A stretch of 51,645 nucleotides of DNA from a virus, in the IMG/VR virus record IMGVR_UViG_3300044825_002834, positions 1 through 51,645 of that record; one strand, given 5' to 3'. The translations under genes and the position numbers were made by a program. Of this stretch, positions 12,966 to 21,734 are shown one piece after another (positions within the stretch are counted from its first letter, which is position 1; the number at the start of each line of letters is the position of its first letter). The notes under the pieces are model-generated. The model was not told where the DNA came from. It saw only the letters and a list, made by a program, of their open reading frames with translations, and ran no database searches.

Positions 12966-14735
12966 TTAATTAGAGAATTTAAATTCGGTTGAATTGAGCA
13001 ATGCCCAAATAACATCATCGTCATTTGCGCCAGAGAATGCGGCCTTCTCTGATAGTGTGGGTTTGCGGCTCAAAATGCTTTTGTAAATGATTTCCATCTT
13101 TTCGGATGGAGACTTGCCTGCCAAGGACTTGATGAGAGATGTTTCTTTGTTTGTGGCAATGTTTGCAAGCTGACCATTCATGAATGAGATTACTTGCGTC
13201 ACAGAACCTTCCAAGGAAGATGTTTGAATGAGTTCACGATCACTGCGGCCAAGTTGAGCAAGAATAGTGTTTGTTTGATTGGCATCATTGATTTCAGAAG
13301 CTCTTGCAACAACAACATTTGCAATCTTTGGCGCGAGAGAGTATTTGTCGCGCATAATTTGATTATACTTTTCGAGCTTCATTCTCATCTTCTCTAACGA
13401 AATATCCTCAATGGTTGTTTGCATGTTTTTTGCGTATTCAGTGTGAAATTCTGTTTTATATTGTTCTGGACTCTCCACGCAAAGAGCCACAACAGAATCC
13501 CAAAGCTGTTCTGCGGTGAGTCTGCGCTTCACTGGACCAATGAAAATAAAGTTTTCGCTGTTGGCGAAAGCTCCACTGTATGTTTGACGCTGAAAGAGTT
13601 TCGTGTTGCAAAGCACAAAAAGAAACTTTTGGCTATCATAGTTTAGTTCAACAAAAATGTTCGCCAAAGTGTTCATGAGTTCACTGTTCAAAGCGTCAGA
13701 GTCGTGAATGTTGTCGTATTCTGAAATGATATACTTGCCAAACACCAAGTTCCAGTAGCGATTCACAATGTTCTTTGTGAATGTGGGATGGTTGGGATTG
13801 GCGAGCCAAGCCACAGCGTCTTGCCGCAAATCTTCTTTGTTTTTGATTTCTCCTTTGCCGTCAAGAGTGCTTGGAACAACAGAGTCGTTTGGCTTTGCAT
13901 CCTTGTATTGATAATCATGAGGAAGCTTGAGTTCTTTTGTGGAGAGGATTTCAAGATCAGCTTGAGTAGCGCGAACAAAGTTATTAATTTGATTGTTCAA
14001 GCCGCGATTCTTAACAGGGTCGCTTTTAATGAGAGCATCAATGGTTTCTCTCAAGGCTTTGATCTTTTCGCGTGTTTCTTTTGATTCTTTTGGACGAAGC
14101 TCAATTTGATTAAACATTGCAGCCATTTTGTAGAACTGCATTTGTGTGAAGTCTTGGAAGGGGTCATCGTGACACTGTGCGCAGCCAATGTCCGTGCCTA
14201 GAAACACTTTGTTTGTGGCAATCAAGTTGTCAAGAGGCATTCCAACGTCTCTGTAGTAGTAACCAGTAGCAGGGTTGGAATAGTAATTGCCAGAGCTTAG
14301 GAGCAAATCTTTAACGAATAAATGATATGGTTTGTTTGCTGCAATGCAGTCTTTCACATAGTCAATGTATGGTCCGCCATTAAAATTATTGATTGGCGAG
14401 AGTCTTTCGCGCATTCTAAGAGCGTCTGCCCAAAAATTAAACATGTGCGAAATGTGGCCAGGATGTTTTAATAGATATTTAATTAGTTCTGTTTTTTTAT
14501 TTTCGGCAGAAGCAGAGAAGTAAGCATTGTATTCGCTAAACGTGGGATTGCGGCCAATGATGGTCAAATATGCTCTGCGCAAGAAAACGTCTTCGCTAAC
14601 TGGTGCAAGAGGTTTGATTTTGGCATTTAAACACTGCTTTTCTAGCACGTTGTCAATCTTGAAAGAGGCGAGATTCAAGTCTGCGCCAAAGGTTGATGCC
14701 AACAGACAAAATAAGATTAAAACTATTTTTTTCAT
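12966..14735 (-). CDS. DUF1549/DUF1553 protein with signal peptide and CxxCH
   Basis: Encodes 589 aa. Residues 1-18 form a signal peptide (MKKIVLILFCLLASTFGA). DUF1549 covers about 25-210, with a CAQCH heme-c-type motif at 185-189 followed by DDPFQDF. DUF1553 covers about 310-585 (WLANPNHPTFTKNIVNRYW; VKRRLTAEQLWDSV). Compared with the usual 800-1000 aa planctomycete proteins, the N-terminal cytochrome (PSCyt1) domain is missing. Its ATG is preceded by AAGTGTA (15 nt) and a weak AAAGG ribosome site. With DUF1501 it forms a two-gene exported unit. Biochemical function is unknown in any organism to my knowledge. Confidence 0.92.
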   Translation of the reverse strand: MKKIVLILFCLLASTFGADLNLASFKIDNVLEKQCLNAKIKPLAPVSEDVFLRRAYLTIIGRNPTFSEYNAYFSASAENKKTELIKYLLKHPGHISHMFNFWADALRMRERLSPINNFNGGPYIDYVKDCIAANKPYHLFVKDLLLSSGNYYSNPATGYYYRDVGMPLDNLIATNKVFLGTDIGCAQCHDDPFQDFTQMQFYKMAAMFNQIELRPKESKETREKIKALRETIDALIKSDPVKNRGLNNQINNFVRATQADLEILSTKELKLPHDYQYKDAKPNDSVVPSTLDGKGEIKNKEDLRQDAVAWLANPNHPTFTKNIVNRYWNLVFGKYIISEYDNIHDSDALNSELMNTLANIFVELNYDSQKFLFVLCNTKLFQRQTYSGAFANSENFIFIGPVKRRLTAEQLWDSVVALCVESPEQYKTEFHTEYAKNMQTTIEDISLEKMRMKLEKYNQIMRDKYSLAPKIANVVVARASEINDANQTNTILAQLGRSDRELIQTSSLEGSVTQVISFMNGQLANIATNKETSLIKSLAGKSPSEKMEIIYKSILSRKPTLSEKAAFSGANDDDVIWALLNSTEFKFSN

Positions 14736-14750
14736 AAGCCTTTAGTATTT

Positions 14751-14756
14751 TACACT
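14751..14756 (-). promoter_or_regulatory. Candidate late promoter motif for DUF1549-DUF1501
   Basis: AAGTGTAAAA on the minus strand; AGTGTA ends 15 nt before the ATG at 14735, 6 nt more than at most other late-type sites, which leaves room for AAAGG as a ribosome site. Confidence 0.55.
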
Positions 14757-14769
14757 TTTTAAAAAGCTT

Positions 14770-14790
14770 TTGAAAGATGGAATCTTTCAA
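14770..14790. repeat. Perfect dyad between divergent late genes
   Basis: TTGAAAGAT - GGA - ATCTTTCAA, a 9-bp perfect inverted repeat with a 3-nt centre. It lies between the two divergent AGTGTA motifs (14751-14756 and 14796-14801). It could be an operator for both genes or an RNA hairpin. Confidence 0.5.
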
Positions 14791-14795
14791 GGATA

Positions 14796-14801
14796 AGTGT
14801 A
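14796..14801 (+). promoter_or_regulatory. Candidate late promoter motif AGTGTA
   Basis: ATAAGTGTAAAAA; AGTGTA is followed by 9 nt and the ATG at 14811. No ribosome binding site, so the mRNA would be leaderless. Confidence 0.65.
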
Positions 14802-14810
14802 AAAATAATT

Positions 14811-16559
14811 ATGCCTCCAACGCCATCGCCTACGCCAACGCCGCCGCCCACTCCGCCGCCAACGCCTCCGCCGCCGCCAACGCCTCCGCCGCCGCCTACT
14901 CCACCACCGCCTCCTACGCCGCCGCCTCCGCCAACGCCTCCACCAACCTATTATCCTTACACTGGAACAGATTGCAGCGGAACGCCTGTTACAATTTACA
15001 CACTTAATAATTCCTTTAGTGTTAGTGATACTGCTTATTCAGACACCGCTAATCCAGCCCAACCCTATACTGGAGCTTTTGTTTATAATAATGCTTATTA
15101 TACTTATACCTCTGGAAACGGGTCGCTTGTTACTAATACTTACGCCCATTCTGGAACAGATTGCAGCAATGCTTCTGTAACGATTTACACAAATCAAAGC
15201 TCTTTTGCATATACCGATACTGCTTATACTAATCAATGTTTAACAACAACTTATACTGGAGACTTTATTCATAGTGGAAGCGTTTACGCATATAGCAATG
15301 GTGTTGGTAGTTTCAGTGGCATTCCTTATGTTTATTCTGGAACGAATTGCAGCGGTGGTGCTGCAACAATTTACACGGGATACAGTTCTTTTAGTTCTTC
15401 CGATACTGCATACAGCGATCAGTGTTTTAAAACGCTTTTTAGTGGCATTTTTATTCGCAGCGGAAATACCTATAAATATGTTGATGGCGTAGCCACACAA
15501 TACTACGCTCATGTTGGAACAGATTGTAATGGCGGAAGCGTAACAATTTATACAGTCGCTAGTAGTTTTGCTTATACTGATACAGCATATTCAGACTGCA
15601 ATATATCGTCTCTTTTTGATGGCACTTTTGTAAAAAATAATACGATCTATACTTACACTTCGGGTAGCGGAACAGCGGGGAATGCGACCCATGCTCATGC
15701 TGGCACAGATTGCAGCGGAAGCAGTGTAACAATTTACACAAACTCTAGCAGTTTTGCTTATACCGATACTGCCTACAGTGATTTGTGCCAAACAACAGCT
15801 TACACTGGATATTTTATTCTTAGTGGAGCGGTTTATTCATACAGCAGTGGCACTGGAACTCCCGTAACTTCTTATTCCCACTCTGTAACAAATTGCAGTG
15901 GTGGTTCTATTACGATTTATACTAATGCTACTCCGTTTAGTGCCAGTGATACGGCCTATAGTAACCCATGCCTAACCACAACTTTTAATGGAGCCATCTC
16001 CAGTGGCGGTGGCATTTACAAGTATAGCAGCGGTGTCTCTACACAATACTACGCTCATGTTGGAATTGATTGCGACAGTGTTTCTACTACAATTTATACT
16101 AATAGCAATACGTTTAATGTTGGTCAGACAGCGTATGCCTCTTCTTGCATCTCCACACTGTATAATGGATATTTTATTTTTGCTAGTTTTACATATTCAT
16201 ATACTGATGGTGTTGGAGGCGCAAGTTCTTGTCCAAGTCCACCAACGCCTCCGCCAACACCACCACCAACGCCTCCACCTTCGCCACCAACGCCGCCGCC
16301 GTCTCCACCAGCATATACCAATCCAAACATTTTACGAGCAGACATTCACTCAAGCTATGCGACTGGTTCTGGAACGTGGCAAACTTACCGAACCAATGTG
16401 ACAGGTTTGTTTGTGGCAAATTCTGGAACCAACAGGTCAGACTATCGCGACCACGTTATCCGAGAATTTAATCGTAAAATTAGCGTTTTAAATCAGCCCA
16501 CAGGCTTGTTTATCAAACCGTTTGACGATGGTTTTAGGTTTACGGGAGTTTCAATATAA
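14811..16559 (+). CDS. Pro-rich, seven-repeat putative adhesin/tail protein
   Basis: Encodes 582 aa. Residues 2-44 are a Pro/Thr stalk. Seven repeats of about 60 residues follow (to about 475), each with GTDCSG ... TIYT ... DTAYS ... C ... G-F ... YxYSxG, generally with two Cys per unit. A second Pro-rich linker (PPTPPPTPPPSPP) leads to an 85-residue globular C-terminus (NILRADIHSS ... RFTGVSI). One further copy of the repeat forms the N-terminus of the tail fibre at 43441. That link, the late-type promoter and the terminator behind it support a virion-surface adhesin. I do not recognise the repeat family. Confidence 0.8.
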   Translation: MPPTPSPTPTPPPTPPPTPPPPPTPPPPPTPPPPPTPPPPPTPPPTYYPYTGTDCSGTPVTIYTLNNSFSVSDTAYSDTANPAQPYTGAFVYNNAYYTYTSGNGSLVTNTYAHSGTDCSNASVTIYTNQSSFAYTDTAYTNQCLTTTYTGDFIHSGSVYAYSNGVGSFSGIPYVYSGTNCSGGAATIYTGYSSFSSSDTAYSDQCFKTLFSGIFIRSGNTYKYVDGVATQYYAHVGTDCNGGSVTIYTVASSFAYTDTAYSDCNISSLFDGTFVKNNTIYTYTSGSGTAGNATHAHAGTDCSGSSVTIYTNSSSFAYTDTAYSDLCQTTAYTGYFILSGAVYSYSSGTGTPVTSYSHSVTNCSGGSITIYTNATPFSASDTAYSNPCLTTTFNGAISSGGGIYKYSSGVSTQYYAHVGIDCDSVSTTIYTNSNTFNVGQTAYASSCISTLYNGYFIFASFTYSYTDGVGGASSCPSPPTPPPTPPPTPPPSPPTPPPSPPAYTNPNILRADIHSSYATGSGTWQTYRTNVTGLFVANSGTNRSDYRDHVIREFNRKISVLNQPTGLFIKPFDDGFRFTGVSI

Positions 16560-16591
16560 TAAAAAGGGCGGGATTTCTCCCGCCCTTTTTT
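16559..16591. terminator. Rho-independent terminator
   Basis: GGGCGGGA - TTTC - TCCCGCCC perfect stem, A5 before and T6 after, between the repeat-protein gene and the convergent rIIB gene; works in both directions. Confidence 0.95.
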
Positions 16592-16597
16592 GTGATC

Positions 16598-17590
16598 TTA
16601 ATCTTCCAAGTCAACTTCCCAACCCTCTTCTCCCTCATACCAGAAGTAACCAAGTTCATCAAGTGCATCCAGCACGCGATTCCTTGAGGGATATTCGGGT
16701 GAAAAGCTGTTCTGAATCTTGCGAATGCCAACAGCAGAGTAGCCTTTCTTTTTGCAATTTTCAAGATACTTCTCAACACGCTCCACAAATTCACTGCGCT
16801 TTTGAACAGTTTCGTTTTGCACAGGTTCGTTGTCTTCATCCACAACAGGAGCTTTGATTTCCTGCTCGAACACAGAAACAACCTTGTAAGCTGAAACTCG
16901 GCACTTTTGGCAGTTATAATCTGTGGGAACGCTCACAACATCTTTGGGATTCACTTTAACAACAACCACAGAGCCGCGAGCAAAGCCGCGAGCATAGTCG
17001 AGACTGCCAACATGAAGACCAAACGAGCAATGATTGTCGCGATTGTCGTCCACATCACGGCGCTTTACTTCAATCTCTGCGCCAACAGAGTTAAGAATGC
17101 GACCATGATTATCAATCTGACCCTTGACAACCTTCGTGTCCTTGTTGCCGCTAATGCTCCAGAAATCGCTTTCCAAGCCCTTGTAAGCAAGGAAGCAGCC
17201 ATCGTCAGTGATGGGGAGTTCCTTGTAAGCAAGGAAGTCATAAAGCTCACGAACAGAAGATGAAGATGGATTGTCTTGAATGTTTTGCCAGAACTTCTCA
17301 AACAAGTTGAGTGGCAAACCTTCACGATGAATGGAGCGCACCTTTTCAGCAAGAGCTTTTGGAAGAGTTTCGCCTTTGTAGGAAACCTCTTCTGGAGAGA
17401 TTTTAAATCCATTCTTTTCAGCGCGTTCAGAGGTCTTTTCGAGAGCTTTGCGAATTGCTGCTTCTTGCTGGTTTTCTGGCAAGTCAAACGCTTCAATGAT
17501 TTTGGCGTATTGGCTGGAACCCTTTTCGAGTTTGACTGGCTTGTTGTCGAGGAACAGGACAATGCCTGCTTGGTTGATGATGTAGTTCAT
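16598..17590 (-). CDS. rIIB: RIIB-like protein
   Basis: Encodes 330 aa. Residues about 110-235 (LYDFLAYKELPITDDGCFLAYKGL ... GSLDYARGFA ... NPKDVVSVP) correspond to the conserved core of T4 RIIB and its relatives, with a charged middle and a C-terminal wing-like segment. T4 RIIA and RIIB act together at the membrane to overcome exclusion by the lambda Rex system and influence lysis timing. Here each has its own leaderless promoter, and they are adjacent in the order rIIA-rIIB as in T4. The exact molecular action is unknown. Confidence 0.85.
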   Translation of the reverse strand: MNYIINQAGIVLFLDNKPVKLEKGSSQYAKIIEAFDLPENQQEAAIRKALEKTSERAEKNGFKISPEEVSYKGETLPKALAEKVRSIHREGLPLNLFEKFWQNIQDNPSSSSVRELYDFLAYKELPITDDGCFLAYKGLESDFWSISGNKDTKVVKGQIDNHGRILNSVGAEIEVKRRDVDDNRDNHCSFGLHVGSLDYARGFARGSVVVVKVNPKDVVSVPTDYNCQKCRVSAYKVVSVFEQEIKAPVVDEDNEPVQNETVQKRSEFVERVEKYLENCKKKGYSAVGIRKIQNSFSPEYPSRNRVLDALDELGYFWYEGEEGWEVDLED

Positions 17591-17599
17591 AGTGCAGTT

Positions 17600-17627
17600 A
17601 TTATAGTTTGGTTTTAGGGTTTGTCAA
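17600..17627 (-). promoter_or_regulatory. Leaderless sigma-70-type promoter of rIIB
   Basis: TTGACA (17622-17627), 16 bp, TATAAT (17600-17605), then 9 nt to the ATG at 17590. Both boxes are perfect. Confidence 0.88.
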
Positions 17628-17630
17628 GAA

Positions 17631-19574
17631 TTATTTGAGGCGAAGAATGGTGCGAAGTTCTTGGCGAGAGAGGTTTGGCTTGCTGGAGTAGTAATATCCA
17701 CTGTTGTCATTCATGGTTTTGATGATTTTGCCGCGAATAGAAATTTCATCCGCAATCTTTTCAAACACGCAGTTGGCTTTTTTAGCAAATTTAATGTTTC
17801 GCTTGGCCTTTTCAACTAGAGAGTTTGAGAGATCAATGCTCAAAAATTTCTTTTTGAGATTGTCAATGTTTTGGCGAGCTTTGGATTTTTCAGCCTCAAG
17901 TTCGCTGATTTGCTTGTGTTTGTCCTTGTATTCTTGGCTTTCTGCATCCAAGAAACCAAGAGAGACTAGGTTCTTGTGCATGGTTGAACTGCGAGTCACT
18001 GTGGTATTGCAATTTCTGGTTGAATTGGCTTGCTTGACCGTGAAGTTGTTGAGCTTCTTCAAAGAATCAAAAGTGATTTTGCTCATGTTTTCCTTGGCTT
18101 CCTCAATGGTGTTGGCGGTTTGAGGATAACCAGTAACCATTGTGCAAATGTGATTATAAACTTCCAAAGCATTTAAATCATAAGTTAGGTAATAACCACT
18201 AACACTATTGATTTGAACACAGAAGGAGGCATTCATGGACAAATCAACCTTAGCTCCTGCTGTTTTTGGCCAGCCAAAGATGGTGCTCTTCACATTGCGC
18301 ATTTCAAAAACCTCATTGATCTTGCTCATGTCGCAGCCGCTCAAACCTTCTGCATACACTAGATAGTATTTTTTACCATTTTTATTGGCAAGAGTTTCAA
18401 ACTTGTCTCTCCAATATGCGAGAGTTTTGCGAGATTTGATGATGGCACACAAGGGCTTGCCTTTGACTTTTTCAAAGTCTGCACCAGCGCCAGCGGTTGA
18501 AATTCCAGTGATAAAAGGATAAACGTCAGAATAAATGTTCTTCTTATAGACTGAAAAGTTTTCGCCATGAAGGAATACATTGTTGCGATCTTCAACGAGT
18601 TCTTGAAGAGACATTGGCTTGATGGAATCAATGTCTTCTTTGGCGATTTCACGCAAAGCGTGCTGCATGTTAGCAAGAACTCGGTTATTGCTTGCTGTGT
18701 TTTCAAAATTCTCACGCGAGATTGGCAAGCTCATTGCGCCAATAGGCACATCAATAAACAACATGAGATTTTCTTTGAGCTTCGGGCTTTTTAAAACTTC
18801 ATTAGAAAATGTTTTTTTGTAAACCACGTTGCCCATTGTTGCATAAATGTCATTATGCATGTAATAGCTTGCTTCTCTTTCAAAGAACCTGAAAACAAAA
18901 CCATCCTTTTCAATTCTCGAAACTGGCTTGAGAGGTTCTACGCGAACAGAGAAAATATCAAAAACAATATTCGCAGAGCAAAACTTCACAAAAAACTCGC
19001 TCTTTTCCCTGAAACGGCTCATATCTGAACCTGTTTTAATTTCCAAATAAACTTCCAAGCCAGTTTCTTTTGTGGGAGATTCGCTGACTTTCAAGATGTG
19101 ACCAACAGGAACTCCTGTATCTCCGCCACCAAGAGCGCAAGCATAGAGTGTGCAAACGCCATTGTGGTAGCTTTTCACATAAAAAGTATCAGTGTAACTA
19201 TGCGCAGCTTTGCTGCCAATGCCAAAGCCACCAATCTGCTCATTGTTGCCGCTCTTTGTGCTGCGAAAATACATGCCAAACACGTTGCGAATGTCGTTTT
19301 CGCTCAAGCCCTTGGCAAAGTCGCGAACAAAAAAGATGTTGGAGCCGTCTTCGTCACGAATTCCAACCTCCACTGCACGATCAATATTGTGCTTCTTGTG
19401 CTCATCAAGAGCATTGCAAATGTATTCGCGCACAACAGCAAGAATCTTGTCGCTGTAAATCTTGTCGCGAAGATAATAAGTAGCCATGTCTGCGCCTTTA
19501 GCGTCCATGCCCATGATGGAGGAAGACATGTTTTCCGAAGTGATGAGTGGGTTTGCAAGAGTTTGTGTTTTCAT
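17631..19574 (-). CDS. rIIA: RIIA-like protein with GHKL ATPase domain
   Basis: Encodes 647 aa. The N-terminal 200 residues form a GHKL/HSP90-type ATPase: N-box EYICNALDEH (about 48-57), G1 box DFAKGLS, and G2 box GGFGIGSKAA. The rest is long and helical with a coiled-coil region near 545-590. This matches T4 RIIA in length and domain layout. With RIIB it is expected to protect the phage from prophage-encoded exclusion. The ATG is 8 nt after its -10 box and there is no ribosome site. Confidence 0.88.
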   Translation of the reverse strand: MKTQTLANPLITSENMSSSIMGMDAKGADMATYYLRDKIYSDKILAVVREYICNALDEHKKHNIDRAVEVGIRDEDGSNIFFVRDFAKGLSENDIRNVFGMYFRSTKSGNNEQIGGFGIGSKAAHSYTDTFYVKSYHNGVCTLYACALGGGDTGVPVGHILKVSESPTKETGLEVYLEIKTGSDMSRFREKSEFFVKFCSANIVFDIFSVRVEPLKPVSRIEKDGFVFRFFEREASYYMHNDIYATMGNVVYKKTFSNEVLKSPKLKENLMLFIDVPIGAMSLPISRENFENTASNNRVLANMQHALREIAKEDIDSIKPMSLQELVEDRNNVFLHGENFSVYKKNIYSDVYPFITGISTAGAGADFEKVKGKPLCAIIKSRKTLAYWRDKFETLANKNGKKYYLVYAEGLSGCDMSKINEVFEMRNVKSTIFGWPKTAGAKVDLSMNASFCVQINSVSGYYLTYDLNALEVYNHICTMVTGYPQTANTIEEAKENMSKITFDSLKKLNNFTVKQANSTRNCNTTVTRSSTMHKNLVSLGFLDAESQEYKDKHKQISELEAEKSKARQNIDNLKKKFLSIDLSNSLVEKAKRNIKFAKKANCVFEKIADEISIRGKIIKTMNDNSGYYYSSKPNLSRQELRTILRLK

Positions 19575-19582
19575 TGTGCGTT

Positions 19583-19610
19583 AGTATAGGCTCAAAAAGC
19601 AGCTTGTCAA
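19583..19610 (-). promoter_or_regulatory. Leaderless sigma-70-type promoter of rIIA
   Basis: TTGACA (19605-19610), 16 bp, TATACT (19583-19588), then 8 nt to the ATG at 19574. Confidence 0.85.
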
Positions 19611-19649
19611 GAGCAAAGTCAAAATCTTCTTCAAAATTGTTGGTTAAAA

Positions 19650-19655
19650 AGTGTA
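19650..19655 (+). promoter_or_regulatory. Candidate late promoter motif AGTGTA
   Basis: AAAAAGTGTAATT; AGTGTA is followed by 9 nt and the ATG at 19665. The ATG at 19661 (out of frame, short) is only 5 nt away and opens no useful frame. Confidence 0.65.
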
Positions 19656-19664
19656 ATTAAATGG

Positions 19665-21011
19665 ATGGCTGACTTATACGCTTTTCAAAACCTTGCAGAG
19701 TTATCGCATACCGCTGGTCAAATTCCATTTATTTTGGACAAGGCCAACGATTGTTATAGGCCGCTTGGACAAGATGATTTAAGTTTTGCAAATAGTGCTG
19801 GTTCCACTACTTTTGATGCGTTTGGGCGCATGAGAACTTCTCAGCCTTTGACTCTGTTCGATTCAAGTCACAGATACGCTGATAATGGTCTTTGGGCATC
19901 TGCTAGTGGAACTGGTGGATATGTTTCTTTTAACCAAAACCAAGGCTTGATAGACATGAACGTGACCAGTGGTTCTGGCTCTTATGTCACAAGAGAAACA
20001 ACAAAAGTTTTTGCCTATCAGCCTGGCAAGTCTCTTTTGAATTTAAATACATTTGTAATGTCGCCAGCCAAAACTGGTCTAAGACAAAGGGTTGGTTATT
20101 TTGGCGCGGATAATGGAATGTTTTTGGAACTTGACGGCTCTACACTAAACTTTGTTGAGCGTTCATTGGTTGATGGTTCTCCCCCAACAGAAACAAGAGT
20201 TCAGCAGTCTAGCTGGAATGGAGACAAACTAGATGGCAACGGCGCATCTGGCTTAACTCTTGACATTACCAAAGCTCAAATTTTATGGATGGACATTGAG
20301 TGGTTGGGTCTTGGCTCTGTGAGAATGGGTTTTGTTATTGACGGCAAATTTATTTTGTGCCACACCTTTCAACACGCAAACGTCATTGATTCAACATACA
20401 TTACCACTGCTTCTCTTCCTTTAAGATATGAAATAATTAATACCGCCAACACTTCTGGCAACAGCACACTCAAACAAATATGTAGTTCTCTTATTTCAGA
20501 GGGTGGTTATGAACTAAGAGGTGCGCAGCAATCAATCAGCAGCAATGTTGCTGCTCCATACGAATTAATCACTGCAACAAATACTGATTATCCAATCATA
20601 ACAATTAGATTAAAATCAACCAAACTTGACGCTATTGTTATTTTGACAGCTATATCTTTGTTACCCGCTTCTTCTGGAAATTTTCGATGGAAATTAATTC
20701 TCAGTGGCACAACGAGTGGTGGCAGCGAAACTTGGACACCTACTGGAACAAATTCAGCAGTGGAATATAAAATGGATGCTACAAGTATTTCGGGCGGTAG
20801 AACTGTCGCCTCTGGATTTATTAGCCAGTCTAATCAGTCTAATCCTGCCTTAGACATTTTAAAAGAGGCTTTATTTAAATTCCAGTTAGAAAGAAATGGG
20901 TTAACCAATACGCCTTATGAACTAACTCTTGTTGTTGCTGCTGGAAGCGCTACTGGCGGTAATCCAGCCAAAGTTCTCGCCTCTCTTGATTGGGAAGAAA
21001 TTAGTAGATAA
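19665..21011 (+). CDS. Virion structural protein (conserved phage family)
   Basis: Encodes 448 aa. The N-terminal region (TTFDAFGRMRTSQPLTLFDS) is a signature I associate with a large-phage and marine-phage structural protein family. The remainder is strand-rich and Gly/Ser-rich, consistent with a capsid-decoration or tail-surface protein. No enzymatic motif. Monocistronic on the plus strand, preceded by the late-type motif and followed after 3 nt by the end of tRNA-Tyr on the other strand. Its exact place in the particle is unknown. Confidence 0.75.
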   Translation: MADLYAFQNLAELSHTAGQIPFILDKANDCYRPLGQDDLSFANSAGSTTFDAFGRMRTSQPLTLFDSSHRYADNGLWASASGTGGYVSFNQNQGLIDMNVTSGSGSYVTRETTKVFAYQPGKSLLNLNTFVMSPAKTGLRQRVGYFGADNGMFLELDGSTLNFVERSLVDGSPPTETRVQQSSWNGDKLDGNGASGLTLDITKAQILWMDIEWLGLGSVRMGFVIDGKFILCHTFQHANVIDSTYITTASLPLRYEIINTANTSGNSTLKQICSSLISEGGYELRGAQQSISSNVAAPYELITATNTDYPIITIRLKSTKLDAIVILTAISLLPASSGNFRWKLILSGTTSGGSETWTPTGTNSAVEYKMDATSISGGRTVASGFISQSNQSNPALDILKEALFKFQLERNGLTNTPYELTLVVAAGSATGGNPAKVLASLDWEEISR

Positions 21012-21014
21012 TTT

Positions 21015-21100
21015 TGGTGGGCAAGGTAGAATTCGAATCTACTCAATCAAAGATAAAAGATTTACAGTCTTTCGCATCTCTCCAACTATGCCGCTTGCCC
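21015..21100 (-). tRNA. tRNA-Tyr (anticodon GUA), CCA encoded
   Basis: The acceptor GGGCAAG pairs with CTTGCCC, followed by A and an encoded CCA. The anticodon stem AAAGA/TCTTT encloses CTGTAAA, giving anticodon GUA. The variable arm is long, as in bacterial tRNA-Tyr. T-arm GTAGA-TTCGAAT-TCTAC. It has no obvious promoter of its own and is probably co-transcribed with the 21109-21471 gene. Confidence 0.93.
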
Positions 21101-21108
21101 CAAAATTT

Positions 21109-21471
21109 TTATGAATTGATTAGCTTATCAACGTCTTCATTGATGTTTTTGACAAACTTGTAGTCTCCATCATTCAAAAAACTAAGAATAGTGCCAAAAC
21201 CAACAGGTTCAGGAAAGTCTGAATACACTTTCAAACCGTTAAGTCCAGCAATTTGATAACGCTTCTCTTTGCCGTAAAAACTGGCATCATGGCTAGTTTC
21301 CATGATGATCACCGAAGTAAATTCTGCACGAAATACATCGCCAGCTTCAAACCACTCAATCTTGGAGTCAAGGTCTTCGCTGTCATTAGTATTTTGAATC
21401 AAGCCAAGCTCTATGAGTTTGTTGATGTCAACTTTGTATTCTTTGTTGTCGAGTGTGAGAGTTGCTTTCAT
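21109..21471 (-). CDS. Hypothetical phage protein
   Basis: Encodes 120 aa. Begins with strands (ATLTLDNKEYKVDI), then a mixed alpha/beta body. Its -10 box ends 6 nt before the ATG, and that promoter lies inside the end of the upstream gene. The gene is followed by tRNA-Tyr. No family recognised. Confidence 0.7.
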   Translation of the reverse strand: MKATLTLDNKEYKVDINKLIELGLIQNTNDSEDLDSKIEWFEAGDVFRAEFTSVIIMETSHDASFYGKEKRYQIAGLNGLKVYSDFPEPVGFGTILSFLNDGDYKFVKNINEDVDKLINS

Positions 21472-21734
21472 AGCGTAACTGTATCGTTGGTTTGAGAGTT
21501 GTCAACCATAAAATTGAATTTGAGTTGATTTTGGTTGTCAATCAAGGGAGCTTGAATCTCTTCAACAATCTCTGGAAATCCAGAAACGAGACAGTCAAAA
21601 GCTTCTGCGCCAGACAAGATAGCTGCTGAAAGGCTATGATTTGCCACGATGTCTTTTTGATCTTCAAGAAGCATGGAGGCAATTTGAAGTTTTTTAATAG
21701 CGTTTTTAATTGCAGTTTTTTGTGTTTTATTCAT
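21468..21734 (-). CDS. Hypothetical helical phage protein
   Basis: Encodes 88 aa, N-terminally basic and helical (KKLQIASMLLEDQKDIVANH). Its last codons (VDNSQTNDTV) coincide with the promoter of the next gene, so the sequence is under double constraint there. Starts inside the end of a 33-codon membrane frame. Unknown function. Confidence 0.65.
   Translation of the reverse strand: MNKTQKTAIKNAIKKLQIASMLLEDQKDIVANHSLSAAILSGAEAFDCLVSGFPEIVEEIQAPLIDNQNQLKFNFMVDNSQTNDTVTL
21478..21505 (-). promoter_or_regulatory. Leaderless sigma-70-type promoter inside a gene
   Basis: TTGACA (21500-21505), 16 bp, TACAGT (21478-21483), then 6 nt to the ATG at 21471. Fully inside the coding end of 21468-21734. 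Confidence 0.75.

Noticed and set aside
11726-14735. Host-genome contamination as explanation of the DUF1549-DUF1501 pair
   Set aside because: The genes share the AAGTGTA signal and the terminator style of neighbouring phage genes and lie between a phage DUF5856 gene and a phage adhesin; an assembly check would still be sensible.
16124-16471. Gly- and Pro-rich frames within the repeat protein
   Set aside because: Alternative frames of a Pro-codon tract.
19098-19589. Plus-strand frame antisense to rIIA
   Set aside because: Shadow of a conserved gene; its start lies inside the GHKL ATPase coding region.
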